Part shown: piece after piece, positions 1-6,233 of the stretch
Layout: the number at the start of each line of letters is the position of its first letter
Position numbering within the stretch: position 1 is the first letter of the stretch
Source of the DNA: Oleiagrimonas sp964608595
GTDB taxonomy: Bacteria; Pseudomonadota; Gammaproteobacteria; Xanthomonadales; Rhodanobacteraceae
Assembly (NCBI GenBank): GCA_964608595.1
Contig: CAZSOU010000102.1
Span: forward strand, 1-8,854
Reading direction: 5' to 3'
DNA: 8,854 nt
The notes under the pieces: generated by a model
The model's database searches: none
What the model was told of the DNA's origin: nothing
Seen by the model: the letters and a program-made list of their open reading frames with translations, nothing else
Program-made: the position numbers and the translations under genes

Positions 1-57
1 GCAGCCGACCGCCATCCCGCTACGCGGGCTGTCGGCGGCTGAGCTCAAGCGTTAGCC
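1..57 (+). other. attC site, left-truncated by the window edge
   Basis: The sequence starts inside the L'' arm (GCAGCCGACC) and ends with GCGTTAGCC. R' is 51-57 with cleavage after base 51. It differs from 4664-4719 at only three positions, so R'' should lie about 15 bases to the left of the window. Confidence 0.9.
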
Positions 58-305
58 GTCAGGCCAAGCACTTCGGCCAGCGCAAAAACTTCCGGGTCTT
101 CCGGGTCATCGGCGTTCGTCGGCATCGCCGCGCGCACCAAATCCGCGCGCACATACTCAACTTCTTGGCCTCCAACCCGCACACCGGCCCAAGTAATCTC
201 GTCGCCGGCTGGATCAGGAAACGGCTCGGTGTGGTCGTCAGGGTCGCCTTCTGGGTTCACCTGCAACCAAATGCGTTTTGGCGCTGTTTCTGTCATCGTG
301 TCCAT
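45..305 (-). CDS. Acidic 86-aa cassette protein, reversed (phage-type hypothetical)
   Basis: This is the gene of cassette 1 and reads opposite to the array. The start ATG at 305 follows a GAGGA Shine-Dalgarno with six bases between. A second Met at residue 4 is possible. The protein is acidic, with a Pro/Asp-rich first half and the segment QEVEYVRADL at about residues 47-56. That segment resembles small proteins often seen in phages and prophages (recollection of a family pattern, not a search). There is no signal peptide or membrane segment. Its last two residues and the TGA stop (45-47) lie across the recombination point in the neighbouring attC, whose conserved CTCAAGCG supplies a TGA on this strand. 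The gene would not be read from Pc and no clear promoter of its own is visible. Function unknown. Confidence 0.7.
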   Translation of the reverse strand: MDTMTETAPKRIWLQVNPEGDPDDHTEPFPDPAGDEITWAGVRVGGQEVEYVRADLVRAAMPTNADDPEDPEVFALAEVLGLTANA

Positions 306-328
306 TGCAAATCCTCGCCGGTTCTGCC

Positions 329-400
329 GGCTAACAATTCGTCCAAGCGGACCGTCAACCCGCTACGCGGGTCGCCGGCCGCTTAACTCAAGCGTTATAC
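329..400 (+). other. attC site of cassette 1 (72 bp)
   Basis: R'' is GGCTAAC (329-335) and R' is GTTATAC (394-400). The arms CCAAGCGGACC and GGCCGCTTAACTC pair around a CTACGC apex. It belongs to the same subtype as the site at 3054-3116. R' has T where GTTRRRY expects a purine. Confidence 0.9.
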
Positions 401-421
401 GATAAGTAAGTAGAGAGCCAT

Positions 422-2164
422 ATGTCAAAACTAAATGTTGATCAGAAAACCATCTTTGAACTATTGTCCGATAAAAAGGCTGACTTTCTTATTCCAGACT
501 ATCAGCGCCCGTATGCTTGGGATGAAGAGCAGTGTCAGACGCTATGGGATGATCTTTTTACTTTTTCATTTCCAAACAACGATTATGAAGCCTTTGATAA
601 AAATGATGAGTACTTTTTAGGGTCCATCGTTACATTTAAGAACGATGACGGGCAGTCAGAGGTTATTGATGGCCAGCAGCGTCTTACAACAATAATGCTT
701 ATCCTGCGTGCATTTTACGACAAGTTCGCCCATATGCAGGATGCCAACTCAAAACAAACACGCGACAGGATTGAGAAATGCATATGGAAAACGGATGAAT
801 TTGGAAGTGCTGACAAATCGACTTTAAAAATTGACTCTGAGGTGGCCACGGATAACGACAAGGACGAATTTCTTGACTTGTTACGAACTGGCACAGTGAA
901 GCCAAATAGCAAAAGCCAATATGTCAGTAATTATCAATTCTTCCAAAAAAAGATCGATGATTTTTTGCAAGCGTTCGCAAGCTATTTCCCATATTTTCCT
1001 GCAAGAATATTGGGTAACTGCATCCTGCTTCCTATAGAAGCGGAATCGCAGGACACTGCCCTCAGAATATTCTCGACATTAAATGATCGTGGTTTGCCGC
1101 TAGCAGATGCCGACATATTTAAGGCTCAGTTCTATAAATATTACGGCGAGATGGATAAAAAGGATGATTTTATTTCCGAATGGAAAAATCTTGAGGAGCT
1201 AACAAGCTCTATTTTCTATTTAAATGCGGGCTCGCCAATGGATGAGCTTTTCGCCCGTTACATGTATTACTTGCGCGCAAAAGAAGGAAATAAAAGCACT
1301 ACTACCGAGGCGCTGCGTAAATTCTACGAGCGCAATAAATACCAGTATCTCAAGCGCCCAGAGACAATCCCAGACTTAAAAGCTCTGGCCTTGTTCTGGA
1401 AAAGTATTTCTAATCAAGACAGTCAAAGGTTCTCTGAATCTATTCTTAAGAAGTTATTTGTTCTGACTTATGCGCCAAATGGGATGTGGCAGAACATAGT
1501 GTCAGTCTACTTTCTTTATCATAGAACGTCGGAAGACGCCTTGAGCGAGCCTGAATTCGAGGCCTTTTTGGATCGGGTAACGGCTTTCGTGTTTGCATAT
1601 GCTATAACAAACCCAGGCGTCAATGCTTTGCGCACCCCCGTTTACGACGAAATGGTGAATATTGTTAATGGTAAAGAAGTTACCTTTTCACGGTATAGGT
1701 TCAACGAAGGGCAGGCTAGATCATTCTTTGAGAATTATAGATTCACAAATCAACGAAATATAACTCGCTCCATGGTTACATGGTTTGCATATACTTTTGC
1801 GGATCAATCCCTCCTTGATGTTAATGAGATATTTCATTTGGAGCATATATTTTCTAAGAAAAGACAAGAAATGGAAGGTGGTCTTCAGAATAGTTCGGCT
1901 ATCGAATCTCTCGGCAATAAGGTGTTGCTTGAGGGAAGCATCAATATCCGCGCCTCTGACTATAGATTCGAGGATAAAAAGAAAATCTACAGCGGCGAAC
2001 AACGGCGTGGAAAAAACAAGGATGCAACCAAAGTCCATGAAATACATGAAGTGCTCAAGCTAGAAGAGTTTGGTGAGACCCAGATAAATGAGCGCAATGG
2101 CGAGATACTGGATAAGTTCTTTGCGTTTCTCCATGATCAGGATTTGATAGAGGCAGCAGATTAA
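422..2164 (+). CDS. GmrSD-like DUF262/DUF1524 nuclease, probable phage defence
   Basis: This 580-aa protein has a DUF262 domain at the N-terminus, with IPDYQRPYAW at residues 24-33, FLGSIV at 65-70 and DGQQRLTT at 83-90. A further conserved block, LNDRGLPL, lies near residue 221. The C-terminus is a DUF1524 HNH-type nuclease with HLEHI at 472-476 and the LGN block at 497-499. This is the single-chain form of GmrSD, a type IV restriction family. GmrS (DUF262) binds and hydrolyses NTP, GmrD (DUF1524) cleaves, and the founding example attacks glucosylated hydroxymethylcytosine phage DNA. Related fusions include BrxU and SspE, which respond to other modifications, so the target here is unknown. 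Key motifs in both domains look intact. ATG 422 has a modest GAGAG four bases upstream. The gene is clearly more AT-rich than the attC sites, suggesting foreign origin. It is the only gene of cassette 2, and no DNA-modification gene lies beside it. Confidence 0.88.
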   Translation: MSKLNVDQKTIFELLSDKKADFLIPDYQRPYAWDEEQCQTLWDDLFTFSFPNNDYEAFDKNDEYFLGSIVTFKNDDGQSEVIDGQQRLTTIMLILRAFYDKFAHMQDANSKQTRDRIEKCIWKTDEFGSADKSTLKIDSEVATDNDKDEFLDLLRTGTVKPNSKSQYVSNYQFFQKKIDDFLQAFASYFPYFPARILGNCILLPIEAESQDTALRIFSTLNDRGLPLADADIFKAQFYKYYGEMDKKDDFISEWKNLEELTSSIFYLNAGSPMDELFARYMYYLRAKEGNKSTTTEALRKFYERNKYQYLKRPETIPDLKALALFWKSISNQDSQRFSESILKKLFVLTYAPNGMWQNIVSVYFLYHRTSEDALSEPEFEAFLDRVTAFVFAYAITNPGVNALRTPVYDEMVNIVNGKEVTFSRYRFNEGQARSFFENYRFTNQRNITRSMVTWFAYTFADQSLLDVNEIFHLEHIFSKKRQEMEGGLQNSSAIESLGNKVLLEGSINIRASDYRFEDKKKIYSGEQRRGKNKDATKVHEIHEVLKLEEFGETQINERNGEILDKFFAFLHDQDLIEAAD

Positions 2165-2196
2165 TCCATGAACTGCATATCGTTAGCCAATAGCCC

Positions 2197-2274
2197 GCAT
2201 AACAAAGCCATGAAATTCGCTCCCTGCGGTCGCCGGACGCTCGTTCCTCGCGCCGTTTATGGCGGGCGTTAGAT
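2197..2274 (+). other. attC site of cassette 2 (78 bp, divergent subtype)
   Basis: R'' is GCATAAC (2197-2203) and R' is GTTAGAT (2268-2274). The intervening sequence (AACAAAGCCATGAAATTCGC and onward) is unlike every other attC in the window, so cassette 2 probably came from a different array. Confidence 0.8.
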
Positions 2275-2295
2275 AAGCAAGGGACATTTTCGTTG

Positions 2296-2688
2296 ATGAC
2301 AAACCCAGTCTTCTACGTCCTAATCGTAAACGTCATTGCGCTTATTTGGGCGATACGATCATGGCGGAAAGGAATTCATGAGAAGTGGATGAACAACGTT
2401 CGTGATGCCGGTGCGGCATTGCTTGCTGCAGCGGAGCAAGTCTACGCCGAGGAGCAATTAGCATCGGCGTCAGCACGATCGGAATTTATCGCTAAAGAGA
2501 AGAAGCTATTGTTGCTGTTCGCACATAATACGAAGGAAGCGGATACCTTCAAAGACCAATCGGAAGCACTTCGCAAGGCTGCGGAGTCCAAGGATGCCGC
2601 TGCGTACAATCAGAAGCAGCAAGAATTATTTGAATCTATCGGCGCGCGGGTACTAAAAGAATGGAAGTCAATCAAGCGCTTCATCTAA
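2296..2688 (+). CDS. Small membrane-anchored helical protein, unknown function
   Basis: This 130-aa protein has one hydrophobic segment at about residues 5-20, followed by basic residues (RSWRKG). That predicts an N-terminal anchor with the rest in the cytoplasm. The remainder is rich in Ala, Glu, Lys and Gln with no breaks, consistent with a long helical or coiled-coil tail. The pattern of EKWMNNVRDA after the anchor, followed later by a KKLLLLF helix, recalls a group of small membrane-anchored hypothetical proteins found in accessory regions, but I cannot name a family. ATG 2296 is chosen. An in-frame TTG at 2293 is eight bases after AAGGGA (2279-2284) and could be the real start. The TAA stop is inside the R'' box of its attC, so the cassette is very compact. 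It would rely on Pc transcription. Confidence 0.75.
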   Translation: MTNPVFYVLIVNVIALIWAIRSWRKGIHEKWMNNVRDAGAALLAAAEQVYAEEQLASASARSEFIAKEKKLLLLFAHNTKEADTFKDQSEALRKAAESKDAAAYNQKQQELFESIGARVLKEWKSIKRFI

Positions 2689-2740
2689 CCAGTCAATGCA
2701 GCGGACGCGGTACCCGCGCCGCTGATTTCCAGCGTTAGGT
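2683..2740 (+). other. attC site of cassette 3 (58 bp)
   Basis: R'' is ATCTAAC (2683-2689) and R' is GTTAGGT (2734-2740). The arms TGCAGCGGACGCGG and CCGCGCCGCTGA pair. It shares AGTCAATGCAGCGG and CCGCTGATTTCC with the site at 6106-6175. It is the shortest intact attC in the window. Confidence 0.92.
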
Positions 2741-2745
2741 GTCAG

Positions 2746-2961
2746 ATGAAGCTATATGGCAGGGCAAGAAAAAGGGCGCGGTACCGGCACTGGGAAACTT
2801 GGGCCGCATTGGGTGCATTTGTGGCATGCGTGGTTCTGGGAGAGTACATTGGCGGCTCCTATTTGGGCCATCCACTTGTTTTCCTTATTATCGGCGCGGT
2901 GGTTGGGAGCGTCATCACTACACGCACAGCGCGGCACGTGGATCGCCAATATAATCAGTAA
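2746..2961 (+). CDS. Small two-TM membrane protein, unknown function
   Basis: This 71-aa protein has a very basic N-terminus (KLYGRARKRARYRH) and two hydrophobic segments at about residues 20-40 and 43-58, joined by a short Gly-rich turn. It ends in a polar tail (ARHVDRQYNQ). The positive-inside rule would put both ends in the cytoplasm, as a hairpin in the inner membrane. ATG 2746 follows AGGTG (2737-2741), which is part of the cassette's own first bases. Two overlapping reading frames (2739-2954 and 2756-2983) cover the same DNA, but only this frame gives a hydrophobic pattern that looks like a real protein. About 90 bases (2962-3053) without a gene follow before attC. No family is recognised. 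Its size and shape would suit a toxin-like or accessory membrane peptide, but that is a guess. Confidence 0.6.
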   Translation: MKLYGRARKRARYRHWETWAALGAFVACVVLGEYIGGSYLGHPLVFLIIGAVVGSVITTRTARHVDRQYNQ

Positions 2962-3053
2962 CAGGCCTTTCTCATGCCCATAGCCATGCTCCTTACGTCG
3001 TATCACTCGCTGCCAACAATATCCGTGCACAATCTGCCGTTTGGTGCGCTGCC

Positions 3054-3116
3054 ACCTAACAGTTCAGTCAAGCGGACGCGGAAACAGCCCCGCGCCGCTT
3101 ACTTCAAGCGTTAGCT
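3054..3116 (+). other. attC site of cassette 4 (63 bp)
   Basis: R'' is ACCTAAC (3054-3060), an exact RYYYAAC, and R' is GTTAGCT (3110-3116). The arms AAGCGGACGCGG and CCGCGCCGCTT pair around a short apex. It is the same subtype as 329-400. Confidence 0.93.
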
Positions 3117-3129
3117 GTAGAGGAGCAAG

Positions 3130-3621
3130 ATGTTCGAGTTCACGGAAACTATCGAAATACGCAAACCAGCGAGCGAGTTGTGGCGCACGCTTGTGAAACT
3201 CGAGGAGTGGTGGCCTCCATCAAACCCTGAGCACATTGGCATTGAGGTGCATTCCGACGGTAATCCCATCGGGCTCGGAACTGAAATCGCCTTTGAAGAG
3301 CGCGTAGCCGGCGTTAAAGCCAAAGCCAAAGGTTCTATAACTGGTTGGACGCCAGAGCGCGAGGCAGCATGGGAGGGGGATGCCACTTACCGATATTACG
3401 GTATTCCTCTCCACGTCCGGGAAGGTGTCGTATGGCGGGTTGAAGATCGCGGCGATGCATCACGCCTTTCAGCTAACGTTTGGGCAAAGTTCCCGTCGTC
3501 GATGTTCGGTCGTGCGCTTGAATGGTACGCGAAAACGTTTCTCAATGTGGTAAAGAAGGATCGCGAACACGCGCGGTGCGAACTCGAATATTTGAAGAGA
3601 ATCAGTGAAAGTCCCAGCTAA
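3130..3621 (+). CDS. SRPBCC (START/polyketide-cyclase fold) protein
   Basis: This 163-aa protein is about the usual size for a single SRPBCC domain. It opens with a beta strand and the signature EIRKPASELWRTLVKLEEWW (residues 7-26), the typical start of this fold: a strand, then a helix with a trp-rich end. Strands follow with EVHSDGNPIGLGTEIAFEE and KAKGSITGW, ending in the long C-terminal helix from about residue 125. The fold encloses a hydrophobic pocket for lipids, hormones, polyketides or other small molecules. The ligand cannot be read from the sequence. ATG 3130 has AGGAG (3121-3125) four bases upstream. The TAA stop falls inside R'' of the next attC. There is no signal peptide, so it should be cytoplasmic. 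It is the only gene of cassette 5. The fold assignment is fairly secure, the role unknown. Confidence 0.82.
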   Translation: MFEFTETIEIRKPASELWRTLVKLEEWWPPSNPEHIGIEVHSDGNPIGLGTEIAFEERVAGVKAKAKGSITGWTPEREAAWEGDATYRYYGIPLHVREGVVWRVEDRGDASRLSANVWAKFPSSMFGRALEWYAKTFLNVVKKDREHARCELEYLKRISESPS

Positions 3622-3687
3622 CAAGGCGCTGCACCTGACCGCTATTCCGCTACGCTCCATAGCGGCAGGTGAGCTTCGGCGTTAGGA
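3616..3687 (+). other. attC site of cassette 5 (72 bp)
   Basis: R'' is AGCTAAC (3616-3622), containing the stop of the upstream gene, and R' is GTTAGGA (3681-3687). The arms CACCTGACCGCTAT and ATAGCGGCAGGTG pair around TCCGCTACGCTCC. It is a distinct subtype in this array. Confidence 0.92.
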
Positions 3688-3693
3688 TTTGCG

Positions 3694-4641
3694 ATGGAAG
3701 ATCCAAGTATATTCAACCCAAAAAGCTTGTGTGATCCGGCATGGGCTAGATCGGGCACGTTCAATATGCTGTATGTGGAGGCATATGAATTAGCACTTGC
3801 GCCAGCGCATGTGCCACGAAGGAATTTCCGCTTTGATGACATAGTCGTTGCAATAAAGACAGCCAAGCTAAAGTATCTAGAGCTTGCTGGCATCAAGGTG
3901 AAATTTGACGAGAAGCGCAAGTTGCATCTAAACGCAGATCATCGCACATCGGTGTCCGAACTTTCACCAAAGCTCATAACAGTTCAGCCCTACGCTTCGG
4001 CAAACAAGGATGGGTTAAAGAAACTGTCCGAACGCTCGGACGAATGCGTATCACTGTTGGTTGCAACAAACTATCGCAACATCGCTTTTCGTCAACTTTT
4101 CACCCAAACTATAGGCATCAGTGATAACTCAATCGCAATGTCAAGCGATGCATTCCGGCTTCCTTTCGATCTACCAAGGCCTGATTTATCCGCTACTGCG
4201 CTGAGCAGATTTCAACGCAGTCACGAGCATCTAGATAAATATCCACCAGAAAAGAAGCGCAAGATTCTCTTGTCCTTACGCTGGCATTTGAAAAGCATTC
4301 AGAGCGATGGGGTTGATTGCTTTCTAAATCTATGGATTGCGCTAGAAACGTTGTCCATGAACACGTCGAACATTTCGGATATGAATAAGCTGCTGGCTGC
4401 GGCATACAGCATCACTCAACCAGAGGCAGCCGCTACATTCGGCATTGGTCGCATATACGGACTCCGGTGTAACATAGTGCATAGCGGTTCTCGGCAAACC
4501 ATATCCACCAACCTAACTGACTACATGGAATGCCTTTATTCCGATTTACTCCAGTACACACTGCTAGGTGCAATTCAAAATCGTTCAAAGCGGTACATCG
4601 CCGAGCATGGCATTGATATAGTCAAACTTACTAGCTCATAG
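3694..4641 (+). CDS. HEPN-like C-terminal domain protein, candidate RNase or defence factor
   Basis: This is a 315-aa soluble protein. Residues 200-300 show the pattern of an ApeA-type HEPN domain: a helix with LNLWIALETLS (E218) and then IYGLRCNIVHSG, in which R258 and H263 form the R-x4-H motif. In HEPN RNases the Arg and His of R-x4-6-H are the catalytic residues and act in a dimer. HEPN proteins serve as toxins, abortive-infection effectors and CRISPR-associated RNases, and catalytically dead ones exist. The first 190 residues match nothing I recognise and may sense a trigger. No antitoxin gene accompanies it, unlike HEPN-MNT pairs, so it would have to be self-regulated or activated. ATG 3694 is preceded by AGGA (3684-3687), part of the R' box. 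The stop is eight bases before R''. It is the only gene of cassette 6. The HEPN call is by motif and helix pattern only. Confidence 0.65.
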   Translation: MEDPSIFNPKSLCDPAWARSGTFNMLYVEAYELALAPAHVPRRNFRFDDIVVAIKTAKLKYLELAGIKVKFDEKRKLHLNADHRTSVSELSPKLITVQPYASANKDGLKKLSERSDECVSLLVATNYRNIAFRQLFTQTIGISDNSIAMSSDAFRLPFDLPRPDLSATALSRFQRSHEHLDKYPPEKKRKILLSLRWHLKSIQSDGVDCFLNLWIALETLSMNTSNISDMNKLLAAAYSITQPEAAATFGIGRIYGLRCNIVHSGSRQTISTNLTDYMECLYSDLLQYTLLGAIQNRSKRYIAEHGIDIVKLTSS

Positions 4642-4648
4642 TGCGCAA

Positions 4649-4720
4649 TCCTAACAGTTCATTGCAGCCGACCGCCATCCCGCTACGCGGGCTGTCGGTG
4701 GCTGAATTCAAGCGTTAGCG
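4649..4720 (+). other. attC site of cassette 6 (72 bp)
   Basis: R'' is TCCTAAC (4649-4655) and R' is GTTAGCG (4714-4720). The arms GCAGCCGACCG and CTGTCGGTGGCTG pair around ATCCCGCTACGCGGG. It is nearly identical to the left-edge site and is the best intact model of the dominant subtype. Confidence 0.95.
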
Positions 4721-4739
4721 GGCTTTTGAGGGTTGCGTT

Positions 4740-5459
4740 ATGGAATACGTACCTGTAGTCATAGCGTTCGTCCTCGCGCTTGTTGCACTAATTGGTGACA
4801 CATACTGCAAGGATGCGCACGGTGCTAAGAGACTTACAAGTCTTGGCTGGATTACACTTGTGCTGATAGGCGCGTCATTCGTGTATTCACTATACGCTGC
4901 GTATGCACAACGCGAGGCCGTGGCCAAGAAGCGTGCTGGCACGGCCCTTGTCGCAAAGGTTGTCCATGACGAAGTACACGAAGGTCTGCGTGCGCTATTG
5001 CCTCCGTTCAGGCAGCTTTACATAGATAACAAGAACTTGGGGTATGTACCGGAAGACTCTATAACAATAGAAAAAATGCTTGCACCTGGCGTTGTGAATA
5101 AAGCGATAAACACTTGCTTGGATTCAAGACCTAAGACGTTCACTACTATCCCAGACAGCGGAACGTGGAATAACATATTTCGCATAAACATAACGTCAGG
5201 CATAGATACGTTGAATAACGTGGTGACGCAATACGGCAAATATGCGAGCCCCGAACTGATCAGTGCAATTCACACGTTAGAGGCAAAAGGCGACATGAGC
5301 TCGTACGCACATTGGGTGCCACCGAAAGCAGCGCCAATTGATGCCGCGAGTCCCCTTCCACGTTGTTTTGTTGGGTGGCCAATTGGCGCGTACAAGCAGT
5401 ATCTCAATATGCTGCAGGCGCTTCAGGATGCAAACAATGCTAATAGCGCCGCCCGCTAA
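4740..5459 (+). CDS. Two-TM protein with a soluble C-terminal domain, unknown function
   Basis: This 239-aa protein has hydrophobic segments at about residues 4-19 and 36-56, separated by a short polar loop (DTYCKDAHGAKR). A positive stretch (QREAVAKKR) follows, then about 170 soluble residues. The Pro-rich tail PPKAAPIDAASPLP lies near residues 196-209. The second half includes LNNVVTQYGKYASPELISAI, which looks helical. This arrangement, a membrane hairpin plus a cytoplasmic domain, is common among membrane effectors and stress-related proteins, but no family is recognised and nothing shows enzymatic activity. ATG 4740 follows GAGGG (4728-4732) with seven bases between, a good site. The TAA stop lies in the R'' box of the following attC. 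It is the only gene of cassette 7. Confidence 0.75.
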   Translation: MEYVPVVIAFVLALVALIGDTYCKDAHGAKRLTSLGWITLVLIGASFVYSLYAAYAQREAVAKKRAGTALVAKVVHDEVHEGLRALLPPFRQLYIDNKNLGYVPEDSITIEKMLAPGVVNKAINTCLDSRPKTFTTIPDSGTWNNIFRINITSGIDTLNNVVTQYGKYASPELISAIHTLEAKGDMSSYAHWVPPKAAPIDAASPLPRCFVGWPIGAYKQYLNMLQALQDANNANSAAR

Positions 5460-5525
5460 CAACTCGGTCAACCGGACGCAAATCCCGCTACGCGGTCTTT
5501 GCGCCGGTTACCTCAAGCGTTAGGC
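5454..5525 (+). other. attC site of cassette 7 (72 bp)
   Basis: R'' is CGCTAAC (5454-5460) and R' is GTTAGGC (5519-5525). The arms CAACCGGACGCAAA and TTTGCGCCGGTTA pair around a CGCTACGCGG apex. Its R' provides the stop codon of the reversed parE beside it. Confidence 0.94.
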
Positions 5526-5819
5526 CTTCGGGAGATACAACTCAACATCCATGCTTCTGTGGAGCACCCTCACGATGACGATCGCGTCATCGCGGTATTC
5601 ATAGAAAACGATGTGCTGCTTATGTGGGTGTTTCCTCAAGCCGGAGATGATGTAATCGCAAGTCATCCCGGCACCAGGGTTGTCAGCCAGAAACTGGAAA
5701 GCTGTGTCCAAGCCCTTGAGGTAAGCCCGACGTTGCGGGATGCCCCAAGTCTTTTGCGTATATGCGGCTATCTTTTTCAAATCCACCCGCGCCGCACGAC
5801 TAATAAGCAATGGGGTCAT
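5520..5819 (-). CDS. parE: ParE-family toxin of a type II toxin-antitoxin pair
   Basis: This 99-aa protein has the ParE/RelE fold pattern. The N-terminal segment is ISRAARVDLKKIAAYTQKTW, the middle is PGAGMTCDYI followed by LRKHPHKQHIVFYEY, and the C-terminal strand is IVIVRVLHRSMDVE, whose RVLH..MD block is typical of ParE. ParE toxins poison DNA gyrase, unlike the mRNA-cutting RelE toxins of the same fold. Length and all usual blocks are complete, so it should be active. Its ATG overlaps the parD stop by four bases (ATGA, 5816-5819), implying coupled translation and antitoxin-first order. The stop TAA is made from the first three bases of the cassette (5520-5522). The gene lies reversed in cassette 8, so it cannot be driven by Pc and must use the promoter ahead of parD. 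Confidence 0.92.
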   Translation of the reverse strand: MTPLLISRAARVDLKKIAAYTQKTWGIPQRRAYLKGLDTAFQFLADNPGAGMTCDYIISGLRKHPHKQHIVFYEYRDDAIVIVRVLHRSMDVELYLPKA

Positions 5820-6058
5820 TGGGCGAGGTCGCCGTCAATCTCACGCATCAAACTTTCATAGTCATATTCAACGGTGCCACTGGCCTTGCCCGCCAAGATC
5901 AGGGAGCGCAAGGCTTCAACTTTGTGCTCATCGTCTTCAAGTCTCCGCAGCGCTGCGCGCACAACTTCACTCGCCGAGCCGTACCGGCCATCCGCGACCT
6001 GCTTTGCGATGAACTCGTCAAAGTGGCTGCCCAGACTGACGCTGGTGTTCTTCGCCAT
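5816..6058 (-). CDS. parD: ParD-family antitoxin (ribbon-helix-helix)
   Basis: This 80-aa protein matches ParD in length and order. The N-terminal ribbon-helix-helix DNA-binding part is NTSVSLGSHFDEFIAKQV (about residues 4-21), with GRYGSASEVVRAALRRLE (residues 24-41) forming the second helix. The C-terminal region, from about residue 45, would wrap the toxin. ParD binds and inhibits ParE and, alone or with ParE, represses its own promoter. The start ATG at 6058 follows GAGGT (6067-6071) with eight bases between. It precedes and overlaps parE. An inverted repeat upstream (6075-6099) is a likely operator. The pair is probably a stabilising module, since loss of the cassette would leave free toxin. 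Confidence 0.93.
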   Translation of the reverse strand: MAKNTSVSLGSHFDEFIAKQVADGRYGSASEVVRAALRRLEDDEHKVEALRSLILAGKASGTVEYDYESLMREIDGDLAQ

Positions 6059-6074
6059 GGGATGCTACCTCATA

Positions 6075-6099
6075 TACCAACATGTACGTAAGTTTGGTA
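6075..6099 (-). promoter_or_regulatory. Probable parDE operator and promoter region
   Basis: TACCAA and TTGGTA form a six-base inverted repeat, centred on 6087, seventeen bases upstream of the parD start. Ribbon-helix-helix antitoxins bind such palindromes. A possible -35 (TTGACT on the reverse strand, 6114-6119) lies inside the attC, with a poor -10 (CAAACT, 6091-6096) 17 bases on. The promoter boxes are weakly supported. Confidence 0.5.
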
Positions 6100-6105
6100 C
6101 AGCCG

Positions 6106-6175
6106 ACCCAACAAGTCAATGCAGCGGGCGCCAGCCAGCTACGCTGGCTGGCGCCGCTGATTTCCGGCGTTATGC
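6106..6175 (+). other. attC site of cassette 8 (70 bp)
   Basis: R'' is ACCCAAC (6106-6112), an exact RYYYAAC, and R' is GTTATGC (6169-6175). A long near-perfect stem, TGCAGCGGGCGCCAGCCAGC with GCTGGCTGGCGCCGCTGA, encloses TAC. It is the same subtype as 2683-2740. Confidence 0.94.
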
Positions 6176-6198
6176 GGCAGGGTGAGCTTATCGGCAGC

Positions 6199-6228
6199 TT
6201 GACAGTACATATGTGTACTAGCCACAAT
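6199..6228 (+). promoter_or_regulatory. higBA promoter with operator between the -35 and -10
   Basis: A perfect TTGACA -35 (6199-6204) is followed 18 bases later by CACAAT (6223-6228), four of six bases matching the -10 consensus. The spacer contains an inverted repeat, AGTACA and TGTACT around TATG (6204-6219), suited to an XRE-type repressor such as HigA. Transcription would begin at about 6234-6236, on or next to the higB start codon. Confidence 0.65.
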
Positions 6229-6233
6229 GTGGC

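Noticed and set aside
165..386. 73-aa forward frame across cassette 1 and its attC
   Set aside because: It overlaps the reverse gene, which has a good ribosome site. The translation has no plausible fold and runs into the attC.
2182..2188. GTTAGCC, an R'-like box just after the DUF262 gene
   Set aside because: There is no R'' or pairing arm to its left, only coding sequence. The true attC starts at 2197. It is a chance match or, at most, an old scar.
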